From NCBI GenBank assembly GCA_017792345.1, contig CP051228.1, forward strand, positions 62,001 to 126,000: 64,000 bases of DNA, given 5' to 3'. The position numbers were made by a program, and so were the translations under genes. Below, one piece after another: positions 53,564-62,638 of the stretch. How positions within the stretch are numbered: position 1 is the first letter of the stretch; each line of letters opens with the position of its first letter. The notes beneath the pieces were generated by a model. The model was not told where the DNA came from. It made no database searches and was given only the letters and a program-made list of their open reading frames with translations. This DNA is from Mesoflavibacter sp. (GTDB lineage: Bacteria > Pseudomonadota > Alphaproteobacteria > UBA8366 > Aestuariispiraceae).

Positions 53564-54364
53564 CTATCCGATACAAGCGGCGACGGTTTCGGTCAGCGCG
53601 CCGCGCAGATCCGGGTCGTCGGTGATCGGCAGGATCATGGTCGCCCGGCAAGCCTCCGCCAGTGGCACGCCCCGCCCGGCGAGGCGCCCCGCCTGGATCA
53701 GGGTACGGGTCGACGCGCCTTCCGACAGGCCATGGCCCTTAAGATTCCGGGAGCGTCCGGCAATCGCCACCAGCGTGTCTGCCAGGGCGGTATCGACACC
53801 GGATTCCCGGGCTACGATCTCCGCTTCGGCATCCGGATCGGGATAGGTGAAATCCAAGGCGGCGAAACGCTGCTTGGTCGATTCCTTCAGATCCTTCACC
53901 ACGCTCTGATATCCGGGATTGTAGGAGATCACGAGTTGGAAATCGGGATGCGCCGGGACCAGCTCGTTCTTCTTTTCCAGCGGCAGCAGACGGCGTTCGT
54001 CGGTCAAAGGATGGATCACGACCGTCGTGTCCTGCCGCGCCTCGACGATCTCGTCCAGGTAACAGATGCCGCCATGACGCACCGCGAGGGTCAGCGGCCC
54101 GTCATGCCAGACGGTTCCGTCCGCATCCAAAAGGAACCGTCCGACCAGATCCGACGCCGTCATGTCCTCATGGCAGGCAACCGTGATCAGCGGTTTCTTC
54201 AGGCGCGCCGCCATATGTTCGACGAACCGTGTCTTGCCGCAGCCCGTCGGCCCTTTCAGCATGACCGGCATCCGGGCGTCATAGGCAGCGGCAAACAGGT
54301 CGACCTCATTGGCGACGGGCCGGTAATACGGGGTCCCGTCGATCAGATACGCATCCAGAGACAT
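53564..54364 (-). CDS. MoxR-type AAA+ ATPase (CbbQ/NirQ/NorQ family)
   Basis: This 266-residue AAA+ chaperone has Walker A GPTGCGKT (38-45), Walker [12 protein letters not shown] (about 104-114), sensor 1 VISYNPGYQ, and the C-terminal [15 protein letters not shown] sensor 2 block. CbbQ-like proteins form hexamers that act on a target through a vWA adaptor, which is the next gene. In Pseudomonas the amidase operon also contains an ATP-binding chaperone-like gene (amiB), and this gene occupies that place. The ATG at 54364 was chosen over a TTG at 54379. An attenuator-like hairpin separates it from amiE. Confidence 0.9.
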   Translation of the reverse strand: MSLDAYLIDGTPYYRPVANEVDLFAAAYDARMPVMLKGPTGCGKTRFVEHMAARLKKPLITVACHEDMTASDLVGRFLLDADGTVWHDGPLTLAVRHGGICYLDEIVEARQDTTVVIHPLTDERRLLPLEKKNELVPAHPDFQLVISYNPGYQSVVKDLKESTKQRFAALDFTYPDPDAEAEIVARESGVDTALADTLVAIAGRSRNLKGHGLSEGASTRTLIQAGRLAGRGVPLAEACRATMILPITDDPDLRGALTETVAACIG

Positions 54365-54386
54365 TGAACTACTCTTCAAACAAGAG

Positions 54387-54426
54387 GAACCGGACGGGGC
54401 GGAGGGAGTTCACGCCCCGTCCGTTC
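54387..54426 (-). terminator. Hairpin attenuator between amiE and the MoxR ATPase gene
   Basis: GGACGGGGC (54392-54400) pairs with GCCCCGTCC (54414-54422), and GAAC/GTTC extends the stem past a single bulged base. It lies 5 bases after the amiE stop. The minus strand then reads CTCTTGTTT, a weak T-tract, so partial termination is likely, giving much more amidase than chaperone. Confidence 0.7.
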
Positions 54427-54430
54427 GGAC

Positions 54431-55471
54431 TCAGCGATGTTTCGCCGTGGATTCGTTCGGAATGCCGTCGATCGGGCATTCCTCCGTCCCGGCGGTGGAT
54501 CGCGTCATCGCCTCGACCATCTCGCGGGTGCCTTCGGGGTCCGTAACCCATTTGCTGTAGAAGTCGTACGGACAGGCCGCCACGCCCTTGTCGCTCTCGC
54601 CGGACCCGATCATGCCCGTATAGCCGCGGTGAACCAGCTTATAGAGGTGGTTCTGCGACTGCATGTTCTTGCGGGCATCGCGGATCAGGGATGTCGACAG
54701 CTGGGCATACTGGATCCCCATGTCTTCTTCGCCGCATTCCCCGAGCGTACGGCCGTCGAAACCGATGATCGCCGAATGGCCGAAATAGGAATAGACGCCG
54801 TCGAAGCCGGCGGCGTTCGCCACCGCGACATAGCAGTTGTTGGCCCAGGCCATGGCCTTGGACATGATCACCTGCTGATCCTTGGACGGGTACATATAGC
54901 CCTGGCAGCGGACAATCAGTTCGGCCCCCTTCATCGCGCAATCGCGCCAGATTTCCGGATAGTTGCCGTCGTCGCAGATGATCAGGCTGACCTTCAGCCC
55001 CTTCGGGCCTTCCGAGACATAGGTGCAGTTGCCCGGATACCAGCCTTCGATCGGCACCCAGGGCATGATCTTGCGATACTTCTGGACGATCTCGCCCTTG
55101 TCGTTCATCAGGATCAGCGTGTTGTAGGGCGCCTTGTTCGGGTGTTCCTCATGCCGTTCGCCGGTCAGGGAGAACACGCCCCAGACCTTTGCATTGCGGC
55201 AGGCCTCGGCGAAGATTTCCGTCTCCTCGCCCGGGCAGGAGGAGGCGGTTTCGTACATCTCCTTCTGGTCGTACATGATGCCGTGGGTGCTGTATTCCGG
55301 GAAGATCACCAGATCCATTCCCGGCAGGCCGACCTTCATGCCCTCGACCATCTTTGCGATGTTGCGGGCGTTATCCAGAACCTCCGCCCGGGTATGCAGG
55401 CGGGGCATTTTGTAATTGACGACAGCGACCCCGACCGTGTCGCGGCTGCTGGAAATATCACCGTGAATCAT
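54431..55471 (-). CDS. amiE: Aliphatic amidase
   Basis: This 346-residue nitrilase-superfamily enzyme hydrolyses short aliphatic amides such as acetamide and propionamide to the acid and ammonia. The length and most blocks match the P. aeruginosa enzyme ([51 protein letters not shown]). The catalytic set is E59, K134, E142 and C166 ([12 protein letters not shown]). It forms cytoplasmic hexamers in the family. It follows the five urt genes on the same strand and precedes the MoxR-vWA pair, so it is part of the amiC/amiR-controlled transcript. Confidence 0.97.
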   Translation of the reverse strand: MIHGDISSSRDTVGVAVVNYKMPRLHTRAEVLDNARNIAKMVEGMKVGLPGMDLVIFPEYSTHGIMYDQKEMYETASSCPGEETEIFAEACRNAKVWGVFSLTGERHEEHPNKAPYNTLILMNDKGEIVQKYRKIMPWVPIEGWYPGNCTYVSEGPKGLKVSLIICDDGNYPEIWRDCAMKGAELIVRCQGYMYPSKDQQVIMSKAMAWANNCYVAVANAAGFDGVYSYFGHSAIIGFDGRTLGECGEEDMGIQYAQLSTSLIRDARKNMQSQNHLYKLVHRGYTGMIGSGESDKGVAACPYDFYSKWVTDPEGTREMVEAMTRSTAGTEECPIDGIPNESTAKHR

Positions 55472-55530
55472 AGCGTCCTCCGTTCTGTGTTTAGCTACTC
55501 GGTCCGGTCCGGCTGCGCCTGTTTCCGCCC

Positions 55531-56229
55531 CTAGACCGCCATGTGCCGATGGACGAGGTCGTCCGTTAGCTCGGCGATGGCTCCTGTCGCCACGGCGCAG
55601 CCCTTCTCCATGATCACGAAGGTGTTGCTGGCGCGGCGCGCGAATTCGACGTCCTGTTCCACCAGCACGATGGCAATCCCGTGCTTGCGGTTCAGGGCGA
55701 CGATCGATTCCTCGATCTGTTCGACGATGTTCGGCTGGATCCCCTCGGCGGGCTCATCCAGCAGGATGATCTTCGGATCGGTCAGCAAGGCCCGCGCGAT
55801 GGCGAGTTGCTGTTGCTGACCGCCGGAAAGGTTGCCGCCTGCCCGCCCGATATGTTCCTTCAGGGCCGGGAACAGGTCGAAGACGATATCCTCCAGGTCC
55901 TGCCGGTCGCCGGGGCCGCGAGCGAAGCCCCCGACCCTCAGGTTCTCCATGACGGAAAAGCGCGGCAGGATTCCCCGCCCCTGCGGGACATAGCCGATCC
56001 CGGCCCGCGCCCGCATATGGGTGGCCAGGCCCGTCATCTCCTCGCCGTCCAGCCGGATCGATCCGACCGTCCGGTCCAGCAGCCCCAGCACGGCGCGCAT
56101 CAGGGTCGTCTTGCCGACCCCGTTGCGGCCCAGCACGCTGACGAAACCGCCATCCGGGACATTGACATTGACTTGCTGCAGGACGTGGGAATTGCCGTAG
56201 AACCCGTCCAAGCCGTTGATCTCAAGCAT
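55531..56229 (-). CDS. urtE: Urea/short-chain amide ABC transporter ATPase UrtE
   Basis: This 232-residue LivF-like ATPase has Walker A GRNGVGKT (about 35-42), signature [15 protein letters not shown], and Walker [20 protein letters not shown]. The last is the EPAEGIQP variant that marks UrtE among LivF relatives. It begins [21 protein letters not shown], as UrtE proteins do. The start codon overlaps the end of urtD by 8 bases. It powers uptake through UrtBC. Confidence 0.93.
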   Translation of the reverse strand: MLEINGLDGFYGNSHVLQQVNVNVPDGGFVSVLGRNGVGKTTLMRAVLGLLDRTVGSIRLDGEEMTGLATHMRARAGIGYVPQGRGILPRFSVMENLRVGGFARGPGDRQDLEDIVFDLFPALKEHIGRAGGNLSGGQQQQLAIARALLTDPKIILLDEPAEGIQPNIVEQIEESIVALNRKHGIAIVLVEQDVEFARRASNTFVIMEKGCAVATGAIAELTDDLVHRHMAV

Positions 56230-56974
56230 GACCGATCCCCACTTTTCCAAGATAGACTTCGCGAACCTTCTGGTTGGCGCTGACTTCGTCGGCGCGGCCC
56301 TCCGCCAGCATGGATCCCTGGTGCATGACCGAGATCACGTCGCCGATTTCCTTCACGAAACCCATGTCGTGTTCGACCACGATGATCGTGTGCCGCCCCT
56401 TCAGGCGATTGCAGATATCCGCAGTCTTCTGGGTTTCCTGGGACGTCATGCCCGCCGTCGGTTCGTCGAGCAGGATCAGTTCGCTGTCCTGAGCCAACAG
56501 CAGCGCGATCTCCAGCCATTGCGTCTGTCCGTGCGACAGGTAGGACGCCGGATGATCCAGGAAGTCGACTAGCCCGACAAAGTCGGCCAGTTTCTCCAAC
56601 CCATCGCTTTCCGGCGTGCGGCCGATCCGGATCAGGTTGGCGAAGACGCCGGTCCGCTTGCAGTAGGCGACCTCCAGGTTCTCCCGCACCGTCAATTGCT
56701 TGAAGACGCTGGGCACCTGGAACTTCCGGCCGACCCCGGAACGGGCGATCAGATGTTCCTCCATCTGTGCCAATTCCTGACCGCGATAGCGGATCGAGCC
56801 CGAGGTGGGTTTGGTCTTGCCGCAGATCAGATCCAGCGCGGTGGTCTTGCCTGCCCCGTTGGGTCCGATCAAACACCGCAATTCGCCCTTCGCGACTTTC
56901 AGGTTCAGACCGTCCACCGCCTTGAAGCCGTTGAAGCTGACGGCGAGGTTCGAGAGTTCGAGATGTGTGGTCAT
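56222..56974 (-). CDS. urtD: Urea/short-chain amide ABC transporter ATPase UrtD
   Basis: This 250-residue LivG-like ATPase has Walker A GPNGAGKT (about 36-43), the Q-loop RKFQVPSVF, signature LSHGQTQWLEIALLL (the HGQ-QWLEI variant seen in UrtD), and Walker B LILLDEPTAGMT. TSQETQKTADI and VVEHDMGFVKEIG follow as in UrtD. The ATG overlaps the urtC stop by 4 bases and the end overlaps urtE, so ATPases and permease are translationally coupled. Confidence 0.94.
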   Translation of the reverse strand: MTTHLELSNLAVSFNGFKAVDGLNLKVAKGELRCLIGPNGAGKTTALDLICGKTKPTSGSIRYRGQELAQMEEHLIARSGVGRKFQVPSVFKQLTVRENLEVAYCKRTGVFANLIRIGRTPESDGLEKLADFVGLVDFLDHPASYLSHGQTQWLEIALLLAQDSELILLDEPTAGMTSQETQKTADICNRLKGRHTIIVVEHDMGFVKEIGDVISVMHQGSMLAEGRADEVSANQKVREVYLGKVGIGHA

Positions 56975-58122
56975 GACCGTTCCGCCGCCCCCTTGTCGGC
57001 AAGGACGGCGGCGTCCGTCGCGCCTTCCGTCGGTTTTTCCGCAGGCTGGGCCGCCAGCCGCCGGCGCAGCATTTCGAACAGCCCGGCCAATCCGTTCGGC
57101 AGGAACAGAACGACCAGCACGAAGGCCGCGCCCATGATCAGGGTCCAGGTGTCCAGGAAGGTTTCGGATTCCGACAGGGTGCCTTCCATGCCGGCGACAA
57201 GGATCGCCCCCAGAAGCGCGCCCAGCAGGCTCTGCCGGCCGCCGACCGCGCACCAGATGACGATGGACAGGCTGAGCGGCACGCCGAGGAAGGTCGGCGA
57301 GGCGAATTCCATCACCACCGTGTAGAGCATGCCCGCCACACCGGCGATCCCGGCGGAGACGGAGAAGGCCAGCACCTTGTACCAGGCGACGTCGTAGCCG
57401 AAGAACCGTACCCGGTCCTCATGGTCGCGCACGGCCTGCAGGATCATGCCGGCCTTGCTCTTGGTTACGGCCAGCGCCAGGAACAGGCAGACCGTCATGC
57501 AGACCGCGACCAGGTAATAGGTCGACTTGCTGTAGGCGTCGAATTCGATGCCGAACAGTTCCAACTGCGCCAGATCGGTAATGCCGTTGAAACCGCCGGT
57601 AAAGCGCTGCTGGTCGATGATCAGCAGGTTGCCGACCACCAGCGTGGCGAGCGTGATGATCGCGACATAGACGCCGGTCACCCGCCCCCGGAACATGAAC
57701 CAGCCCAAGATGACGGCCAGGAAGACCGGGACGACAATCCCCGCCAGCAGGGCGAAGGGCATGGAATGAAAGGGCTGCCAGAACCAGGGCAGGGTTTCGA
57801 CATTGTTCCAGACCATGAAGTCCGGCAGGCCGCCCTCCCCGGTATGGACCGGAACCGTGCGCAGTTTCAGCGCCATGGCCATGCAGTAGGACCCGATGCC
57901 GAAACTGAGCGCCTGACCCAGATTGAGGATCCCGGCATAGCCCCAGGACAGGCTGAGCGCCATGGCGGCCATGCCGAGAACCAGATAGCGGGCATACCGG
58001 TTCAGCAGGAAGTCATTGTCCAGAACCAGCGGGAACAGGAAGATCGCGCCGCAGACAATGGCGTAGACCGTGATCTGGACCGCCGTCCGGTTGTTCAGGA
58101 ATGTGGTGAATGCGTTAGACAT
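56971..58122 (-). CDS. urtC: Urea/short-chain amide ABC transporter permease UrtC
   Basis: This 383-residue LivM-like permease has about ten membrane segments. YLVLGMAAMALSLSWGYAGILNLGQALSFGIGSYCMAM (about 45-82) and QAVRDHEDRVRFFGYDVAWYKVLAFSVSAGIAGVAGMLY (the ATPase-docking region) are the UrtC blocks. MEFASPTFLGVPLSLSIVIWCAVGGRQSLLGALLGAILV closes the core. It pairs with UrtB, encoded 12 bases upstream. Confidence 0.94.
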   Translation of the reverse strand: MSNAFTTFLNNRTAVQITVYAIVCGAIFLFPLVLDNDFLLNRYARYLVLGMAAMALSLSWGYAGILNLGQALSFGIGSYCMAMALKLRTVPVHTGEGGLPDFMVWNNVETLPWFWQPFHSMPFALLAGIVVPVFLAVILGWFMFRGRVTGVYVAIITLATLVVGNLLIIDQQRFTGGFNGITDLAQLELFGIEFDAYSKSTYYLVAVCMTVCLFLALAVTKSKAGMILQAVRDHEDRVRFFGYDVAWYKVLAFSVSAGIAGVAGMLYTVVMEFASPTFLGVPLSLSIVIWCAVGGRQSLLGALLGAILVAGMEGTLSESETFLDTWTLIMGAAFVLVVLFLPNGLAGLFEMLRRRLAAQPAEKPTEGATDAAVLADKGAAERS

Positions 58123-58134
58123 GACGGCGCCTCC

Positions 58135-59004
58135 TCACGACCGGATACGGGAGACGAACAGGCCCTGGGGCCGGAAGCGGATCAGCACGATGATCGCCAG
58201 CAGCACCAGCGCTTTCGCGATCGTGTCGTTCCACAGATAGGCCAGACCGCCGGTCAACTCGCCCAGCATCAGGGCGCTGGCGACCGTGCCGAACAGGCTC
58301 TGTACCCCGCCCAGGACGACGACGAAGAAGGCATCGACGACATAGGTCGTCCCCATTTCGGGCGAGACGCTCTTCAACGGCGCGACCAGCGCGCCCGCCA
58401 GGCCGGCGAGACCGGCGCCGTAAGCGAATGTCAGGCTGTAGACCTTGTCGGCGTCGATCCCGAAGCAGGAGGCGACGCTGCGGTCCTGAACCACGGCACG
58501 CAGTTTGGTGCCGAAAGTCGTCCGGAACATCAGATACCAGGTCACCGCGAACAGGGCGGCGACGAAGACGAAAATGAACACGCGATAGCCGGGCACGTCG
58601 ACGCCCAGAATGCCGACCGTCCCGGTCAGCACGGAGGGCATTTCGACATAGCGCAGCTCACCGCCGGCCGAGAGGCGAATCATCTGCTGCAGCATGACGC
58701 CCAAGCCCCAGGTCGCCAGGATCGTGTCCAAGGTGCGCCGGTAGAGGAAGCGGATCACCCCGCGTTCGACCAGCCAGCCCAGGGCGCCCACGCCCAGAAA
58801 GACGACGATGAGGCTGGGCAGAAGGCCGACACCGAAGAAGGCGTTCATCGCCCAGGCGCCATAGGCCCCCAGCATCACGAATTCGCCATGCGCCATGTTG
58901 ATGACGCCCATCGACCCGTAGATGATCGCGAGACCGAGCGCGATCAGCAGCAGGATCGACCCGATGCTGAGCCCGGTCATGATTTGTTGAAGAAAGAATT
59001 CCAT
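58135..59004 (-). CDS. urtB: Urea/short-chain amide ABC transporter permease UrtB
   Basis: This 289-residue LivH-like permease starts MEFFLQQIMTGLSIGSILLLIALGLAIIYGSMGVINMAHGEFVMLGAYGAW, the standard UrtB core. It lacks the long periplasmic N-terminal region present in cyanobacterial and many proteobacterial UrtB proteins. RFLYRRTLDTILATWGLGVMLQQMIRL and GAGLAGLAGALVAPLKSVSPEMG are further matches. It follows urtA after about 90 bases. Confidence 0.93.
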   Translation of the reverse strand: MEFFLQQIMTGLSIGSILLLIALGLAIIYGSMGVINMAHGEFVMLGAYGAWAMNAFFGVGLLPSLIVVFLGVGALGWLVERGVIRFLYRRTLDTILATWGLGVMLQQMIRLSAGGELRYVEMPSVLTGTVGILGVDVPGYRVFIFVFVAALFAVTWYLMFRTTFGTKLRAVVQDRSVASCFGIDADKVYSLTFAYGAGLAGLAGALVAPLKSVSPEMGTTYVVDAFFVVVLGGVQSLFGTVASALMLGELTGGLAYLWNDTIAKALVLLAIIVLIRFRPQGLFVSRIRS

Positions 59005-59093
59005 CTGATGTCCCGATCTGTCCGGGTGCGGCGCGTCCCGGTCCCGAAGGACACGGGACGCCACCGCACGGGGGTTCAGCGGCTATCCGCGCG

Positions 59094-60329
59094 TCAGCTC
59101 TGCACCAGGCCGTCGGCGGTGCAGTGCTGGTTGGGATAGGCGGCATAGGGTTCGGGTTTCAGCCATTCCTTGGAATCGCGCAGCACCTCGAACTGGCCGT
59201 CCGACTTCGCCATCGCGATCTTCGGCCACAGCCAGGTGTGCAGGTTCTCGGCTTCCAGATGGACCTTGCCCTGCGGCGCGATCAGTTCCTGGCCCTTCAC
59301 CGCCTCGCGGATCGTGGTCGGATCGATATCGCTCGCCGCCAATTGCTCGACCGCCTGCTTGAACAGATAGATCTGGAAGTAGGACGGCTCCGACACGAAG
59401 TGGGTGACCTTGTCGCCGCCCCAGCGGGACTTGTAGGCCTCCACGAAGCGTTCGTTCTCAGGCGACTGGTGGACCATGAAATACGGCGCGGAGGTGAAGT
59501 GACCGGCCGCCGCGTCGCCGCCCATGGCCGCAACTTCGTTTTCCGACGTCGTCAGGCTGGCCATCGGCATCTTGTCCGGATCGAGGCCGGCCGCCCGGTA
59601 CTGGCGGTGCAGCGCGACGACGGAATCGCCGACGACGGTGGAAAAGATGACGTTCGGCTGGGTGCTTTGGATCTTGTTGATGACCGAACTGAATTCGGAA
59701 TGGCCCAGCGGGACGTATTCCTCGTTCACGACCTCGGCGCCAAGCTCTTCCAGCAGCTTCTTGCAGTAATTGTTCTCTTCCTTCGGATAGATGTAATTCG
59801 ATCCGATCAGATAGAATTTCTTGCCGAACTTCTCGACCAGCCACGGGATGAATTCATCCTGCTGCTGGTTCGGCACGGCGCCGGTGTAGATGACGTTCTT
59901 GGAGCATTCGCGGCCCTCATAGAGCGTCGGATACCAGTACAGGTTATCCCGCTTTTCGAAGACCGGCAGGACCGCCTTGCGGCTGGCCGAGGTATAGGAA
60001 CCGAAGACCGAAACGCATTTGTCGCCGACGACCAGTTTGCGTGCCTTGACCGCGAAGGTCGCGGGGTCGGAAGCCGGATCCTCGACCACCGGCACGATCT
60101 TCATGCCGTTGATCCCGCCGGCATCGTTGATCTCTTCGATCGCCAGCAGTGTCGCCTTGTTCAGAGATTCCTCGATGATGCCGGTCGTACCGGTCAACGA
60201 AAACAGAACCCCGACCTTGATCTCGCCATTCGAGGCGCGCGCCAGGGACGTGTCCTTGCGCCAGATATGCGGGGCCGCGGTGAAGGCGCCGGTTGCCGCG
60301 GCGCCGATCAGAAAGTCTCTTCTCTTCAT
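59094..60329 (-). CDS. urtA: Urea/short-chain amide periplasmic binding protein UrtA
   Basis: This 411-residue type I binding protein has a twin-arginine signal (KRRDFLIGAAATGAFTAAPHI) followed by IKVGVLFSLTGTTGIIEESLNKATLLAIEEINDAGGING, the UrtA/FmdD/AmiC opening. The pocket region YTSASRKAVLPVFEKRDNLYWYPTLYEGRECSKNVIYTGAVPNQQQ is nearly the same as in AmiC encoded upstream, so both probably bind the same class of small amides. The ATG at 60329 has GGGAG at a good 7-base distance. Expression is likely gated by two leader terminators. Urea as substrate is possible, but no urease gene is in the window. Confidence 0.93.
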   Translation of the reverse strand: MKRRDFLIGAAATGAFTAAPHIWRKDTSLARASNGEIKVGVLFSLTGTTGIIEESLNKATLLAIEEINDAGGINGMKIVPVVEDPASDPATFAVKARKLVVGDKCVSVFGSYTSASRKAVLPVFEKRDNLYWYPTLYEGRECSKNVIYTGAVPNQQQDEFIPWLVEKFGKKFYLIGSNYIYPKEENNYCKKLLEELGAEVVNEEYVPLGHSEFSSVINKIQSTQPNVIFSTVVGDSVVALHRQYRAAGLDPDKMPMASLTTSENEVAAMGGDAAAGHFTSAPYFMVHQSPENERFVEAYKSRWGGDKVTHFVSEPSYFQIYLFKQAVEQLAASDIDPTTIREAVKGQELIAPQGKVHLEAENLHTWLWPKIAMAKSDGQFEVLRDSKEWLKPEPYAAYPNQHCTADGLVQS

Positions 60330-60353
60330 GCTCATTCTCCCTGTCCGAAACAC

Positions 60354-60397
60354 AAAAAGCCCCGAGCCGATCCGCGGGATGCGGTCGTTCTCGGGGC
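60354..60397 (-). terminator. Second leader terminator before urtA
   Basis: On the minus strand GCCCCGAG (60397-60390) and CTCGGGGC (60366-60359) form an 8-base stem followed directly by TTTTT. It ends 24 bases before the urtA start codon, so read-through must be actively allowed for urtA to be expressed. Confidence 0.88.
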
Positions 60398-60463
60398 GCC
60401 ATTGCCAACACTGTGTTATGGACGGCCGCGCGGCCGCCGGAATCGAATCTTGGGGGAAGCAAC

Positions 60464-60507
60464 AAAAAGCCCCACGGACTCGCGCATCGGCGGAATCATC
60501 GTGGGGC
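60464..60507 (-). terminator. First leader terminator before urtA
   Basis: On the minus strand GCCCCACG (60507-60500) and CGTGGGGC (60476-60469) form a perfect 8-base stem followed by TTTTT. It lies 84 bases after the amiR stop, and downstream of two small hairpins that resemble an ANTAR-protein target. Confidence 0.88.
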
Positions 60508-60528
60508 GGCTTCGCCTTAGATTTTCAG

Positions 60529-60580
60529 GACGGCATCCTTGCCGTCGGCACTCTCGTTCGGATCGTTCTTTTCACGATCC
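60529..60580 (-). promoter_or_regulatory. Candidate ANTAR-protein RNA target (tandem hairpins) in the urtA leader
   Basis: Directly after the amiR stop the minus-strand RNA can form GGATCGT/ACGATCC (loop GAAAAGA). Twelve or thirteen bases later it can form GACGGC/GCCGTC with a hexanucleotide loop AAGGAU, which has A at position 1 and G at position 4. Known ANTAR targets are two such hairpins with A1/G4 hexaloops placed before an intrinsic terminator. The second hairpin fits; the first has a 7-base loop and fits less well. AmiR is the presumed ligand. Confidence 0.6.
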
Positions 60581-60590
60581 GGGTAAAAGA

Positions 60591-61256
60591 CTAACCGAGG
60601 ATCTCCTGGGAGTCAATCAGTGCGTTCGCGACACTGCCGATCGACACCCGGCGTTCCATCGCCTGACGGCGCAGGAAATGATACGCGTCCTCCTCGTTCA
60701 GGTTCTTCATGCGCATGACGATGGCCTTGGCCCGTTCGACGCTGCGCATGGTGCGAAGGTTCTCGTCCAACCGATCGATCCGGCCGCGCAGGCGGCGTTC
60801 GTAAAGGAAATGTTCGCGCGCCAGAAACAGGCTGGACTGAACCCCTGCCGGCTGCAGCGGATAATGCAGTATGGACTGCGCCGCGCAATTCCGGACCAGT
60901 GCAAAATCCAATGGCGCTTTCCCGGTCGAGACCAGCACCAGCGCCGCCTCCGGTTCGCCCGGGACCCACGGCAGGCGGCTGGGCAGATCGTCGGTCAGCT
61001 CGCAGAATATCACATCGAAATCGACGGGCAGTTGCGGCGGCACCGGCCAGATATGCTGAACCCGGACCCGCGCGCGTTGCAACTCGCGGATCAACCGCTC
61101 GCCGTCATCCCCGCGATCCACGATCACGGCGACCGACATGTTTGCAAAGCGGAAGGACGATGCCGTCTCCTTGCCTTGTTGGGCGCCCTGGCTTCGTCCG
61201 GCCGCTCCGCCGCGTGGCCGGGCCGGGCCTTCCTGCCGATGGATCATACCGCTCAT
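60591..61256 (-). CDS. amiR: ANTAR-domain transcription antiterminator AmiR
   Basis: This 221-residue protein has a pseudo-receiver domain (about 40-150; VAVIVDRGDDGERLIRELQRARVRVQHIWPVPPQL) with no phosphorylatable aspartate pattern. A coiled coil follows, then a C-terminal ANTAR RNA-binding domain (about 158-215; RTMRSVERAKAIVMRMKNLNEEDAYHFLRRQAMERRVSIGSVANAL). In Pseudomonas AmiR is held inactive by AmiC and, once amide binds AmiC, lets polymerase read through leader terminators. An N-terminal extension of about 35 residues relative to that AmiR is present if ATG 61256 is used; AAGGAG upstream supports it. It lies 14 bases after amiC. Confidence 0.9.
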   Translation of the reverse strand: MSGMIHRQEGPARPRGGAAGRSQGAQQGKETASSFRFANMSVAVIVDRGDDGERLIRELQRARVRVQHIWPVPPQLPVDFDVIFCELTDDLPSRLPWVPGEPEAALVLVSTGKAPLDFALVRNCAAQSILHYPLQPAGVQSSLFLAREHFLYERRLRGRIDRLDENLRTMRSVERAKAIVMRMKNLNEEDAYHFLRRQAMERRVSIGSVANALIDSQEILG

Positions 61257-61270
61257 CGCCGCCGTCTCCT

Positions 61271-62410
61271 TCAGCCGAACGCCAGGTTTCGGCTATAGCC
61301 GATCAAATAAGGATCGGCCTTCACCCGGTCTTTCGATTCGAAGACCAGATCGAACTGTCCGTTCTGATTGGCACGGCCGATCCGGGTCCACAGATCGGCG
61401 TGACCGCAAACCGGGTTGATTGAAATCTCGCCTTGCGGCGCTTCATATTCCGACCCGATGACCGAGGCGCGCAGAATTTCAGTGTCGATGGAGTTCGTCT
61501 CCCCCAGCGCCTTGGCGAAGACATGGACCTGAAAATAGGACGCTTCCAGACACATATTGGTCGGCTCGTCCTCGCCATAGCGCCGCTTGTAGAGATCCAC
61601 GAAGGATGAGTTCCGGTCATTCCCGATGCCCTGGAAATAGGGGGCGGCGGTAATGTGACCCTCCCCGACATCGTATCCCATGGCCTTGATCTCGGCCTCG
61701 GTCGTAGTCAGGCTCGCGATCGGTGTGACCTTCGGGTTGAAGCCGAAATCATTGTAGGCCTGATAGAGATGCACCGTCGCATCGCCGACAACGGTCGAGA
61801 AGATCACGTCGGGTTGCGCGTTCTTCATTTCCCGCAGGATCTCATTGAACTCCCGCCGGTCCGCACCGAGGCGCACATAGCGTTCGCCGACCACTTCGCC
61901 GCCGCTATTCTTGACCAGTTCGCGCATGATCCGGTTGGATTCGCGCGGATAGATGTAATCGGAGCCGACGAAGAAGAAGCGCTTGCCATACATTTCCATC
62001 AGAACACGGCATAGTTCCACGCTGTTCTGGTTCGGCGCGGCACCGGTATAGATCACGTTCGGAGAATACTCGAAGCCTTCATAGAGGGTCGGATACCACA
62101 GCAACCCGTTCAGCCGTTCGACCACCGGCAGGACCGCTTTCCGGCTGCTGGACGTGTAGCAGCCGAAGATCGTATTGACTCCGTCCTCCACCATCAGGCG
62201 CTTCGCCAGACGCCCGAAGGCGCGGGATTCCGATCCCGGGTCATAGATGACCGGCTCCACCTCGCGGCCGTTTATGCCTCCGGCCGCGTTGATTTCCTCA
62301 ATGGCCGTCAAGGTGCCGCGAAGCTGCGTCTCCTCGATCACCGCCATGAAGCCGCTTTGAGAGAACAGTACGCCGACACGCCAAGGTTCGGTCGTCTTCG
62401 TTGTTTCCAT
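61271..62410 (-). CDS. amiC: Amide-sensing negative regulator AmiC
   Basis: This 379-residue type I periplasmic-binding-fold protein has no signal peptide (METTKTTEPWRVGVLFSQSGFMAVIEETQLRGTLTAIEEINAAGG), so it acts in the cytoplasm as an amide sensor. The ligand region YTSSSRKAVLPVVERLNGLLWYPTLYEG matches AmiC and the exported UrtA paralogue. Without amide it should sequester AmiR; with amide it releases it. It is the first gene of the amide regulon. Its own leader contains a promoter and a terminator, which suggests feedback by AmiR. Confidence 0.94.
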   Translation of the reverse strand: METTKTTEPWRVGVLFSQSGFMAVIEETQLRGTLTAIEEINAAGGINGREVEPVIYDPGSESRAFGRLAKRLMVEDGVNTIFGCYTSSSRKAVLPVVERLNGLLWYPTLYEGFEYSPNVIYTGAAPNQNSVELCRVLMEMYGKRFFFVGSDYIYPRESNRIMRELVKNSGGEVVGERYVRLGADRREFNEILREMKNAQPDVIFSTVVGDATVHLYQAYNDFGFNPKVTPIASLTTTEAEIKAMGYDVGEGHITAAPYFQGIGNDRNSSFVDLYKRRYGEDEPTNMCLEASYFQVHVFAKALGETNSIDTEILRASVIGSEYEAPQGEISINPVCGHADLWTRIGRANQNGQFDLVFESKDRVKADPYLIGYSRNLAFG

Positions 62411-62638
62411 CCCGGTCGTCTCCCGTCGTCGGACTGCCTGTTACAGTCAACACGATTGGACAGGTCTTGCCGCCTTGTATTTTTGCGGTCATTGCACCCG
62501 TCCAACTTGCGGAACGTCGATTTCCCGGCCGATCGTTCCCCTGCCCCCTCCCCAAATCCAGACCGGAGGATGCGGGAGCAGGACATCCGGGCCGTCGTCT
62601 CATTACCGGCCGGATGGACAAACCAGCGGCAGATAATG

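Noticed and set aside
60390-60463. Further ANTAR hairpin between the two urtA leader terminators
   Set aside because: The palindrome near 60424-60437 (CGGCC/GGCCG) has a 4-base loop without the A1/G4 pattern, so it was not called.
59124-61298. Plus-strand frame of 724 codons across urtA and amiR
   Set aside because: It crosses both genes and the terminator-containing leader; no domain recognised.
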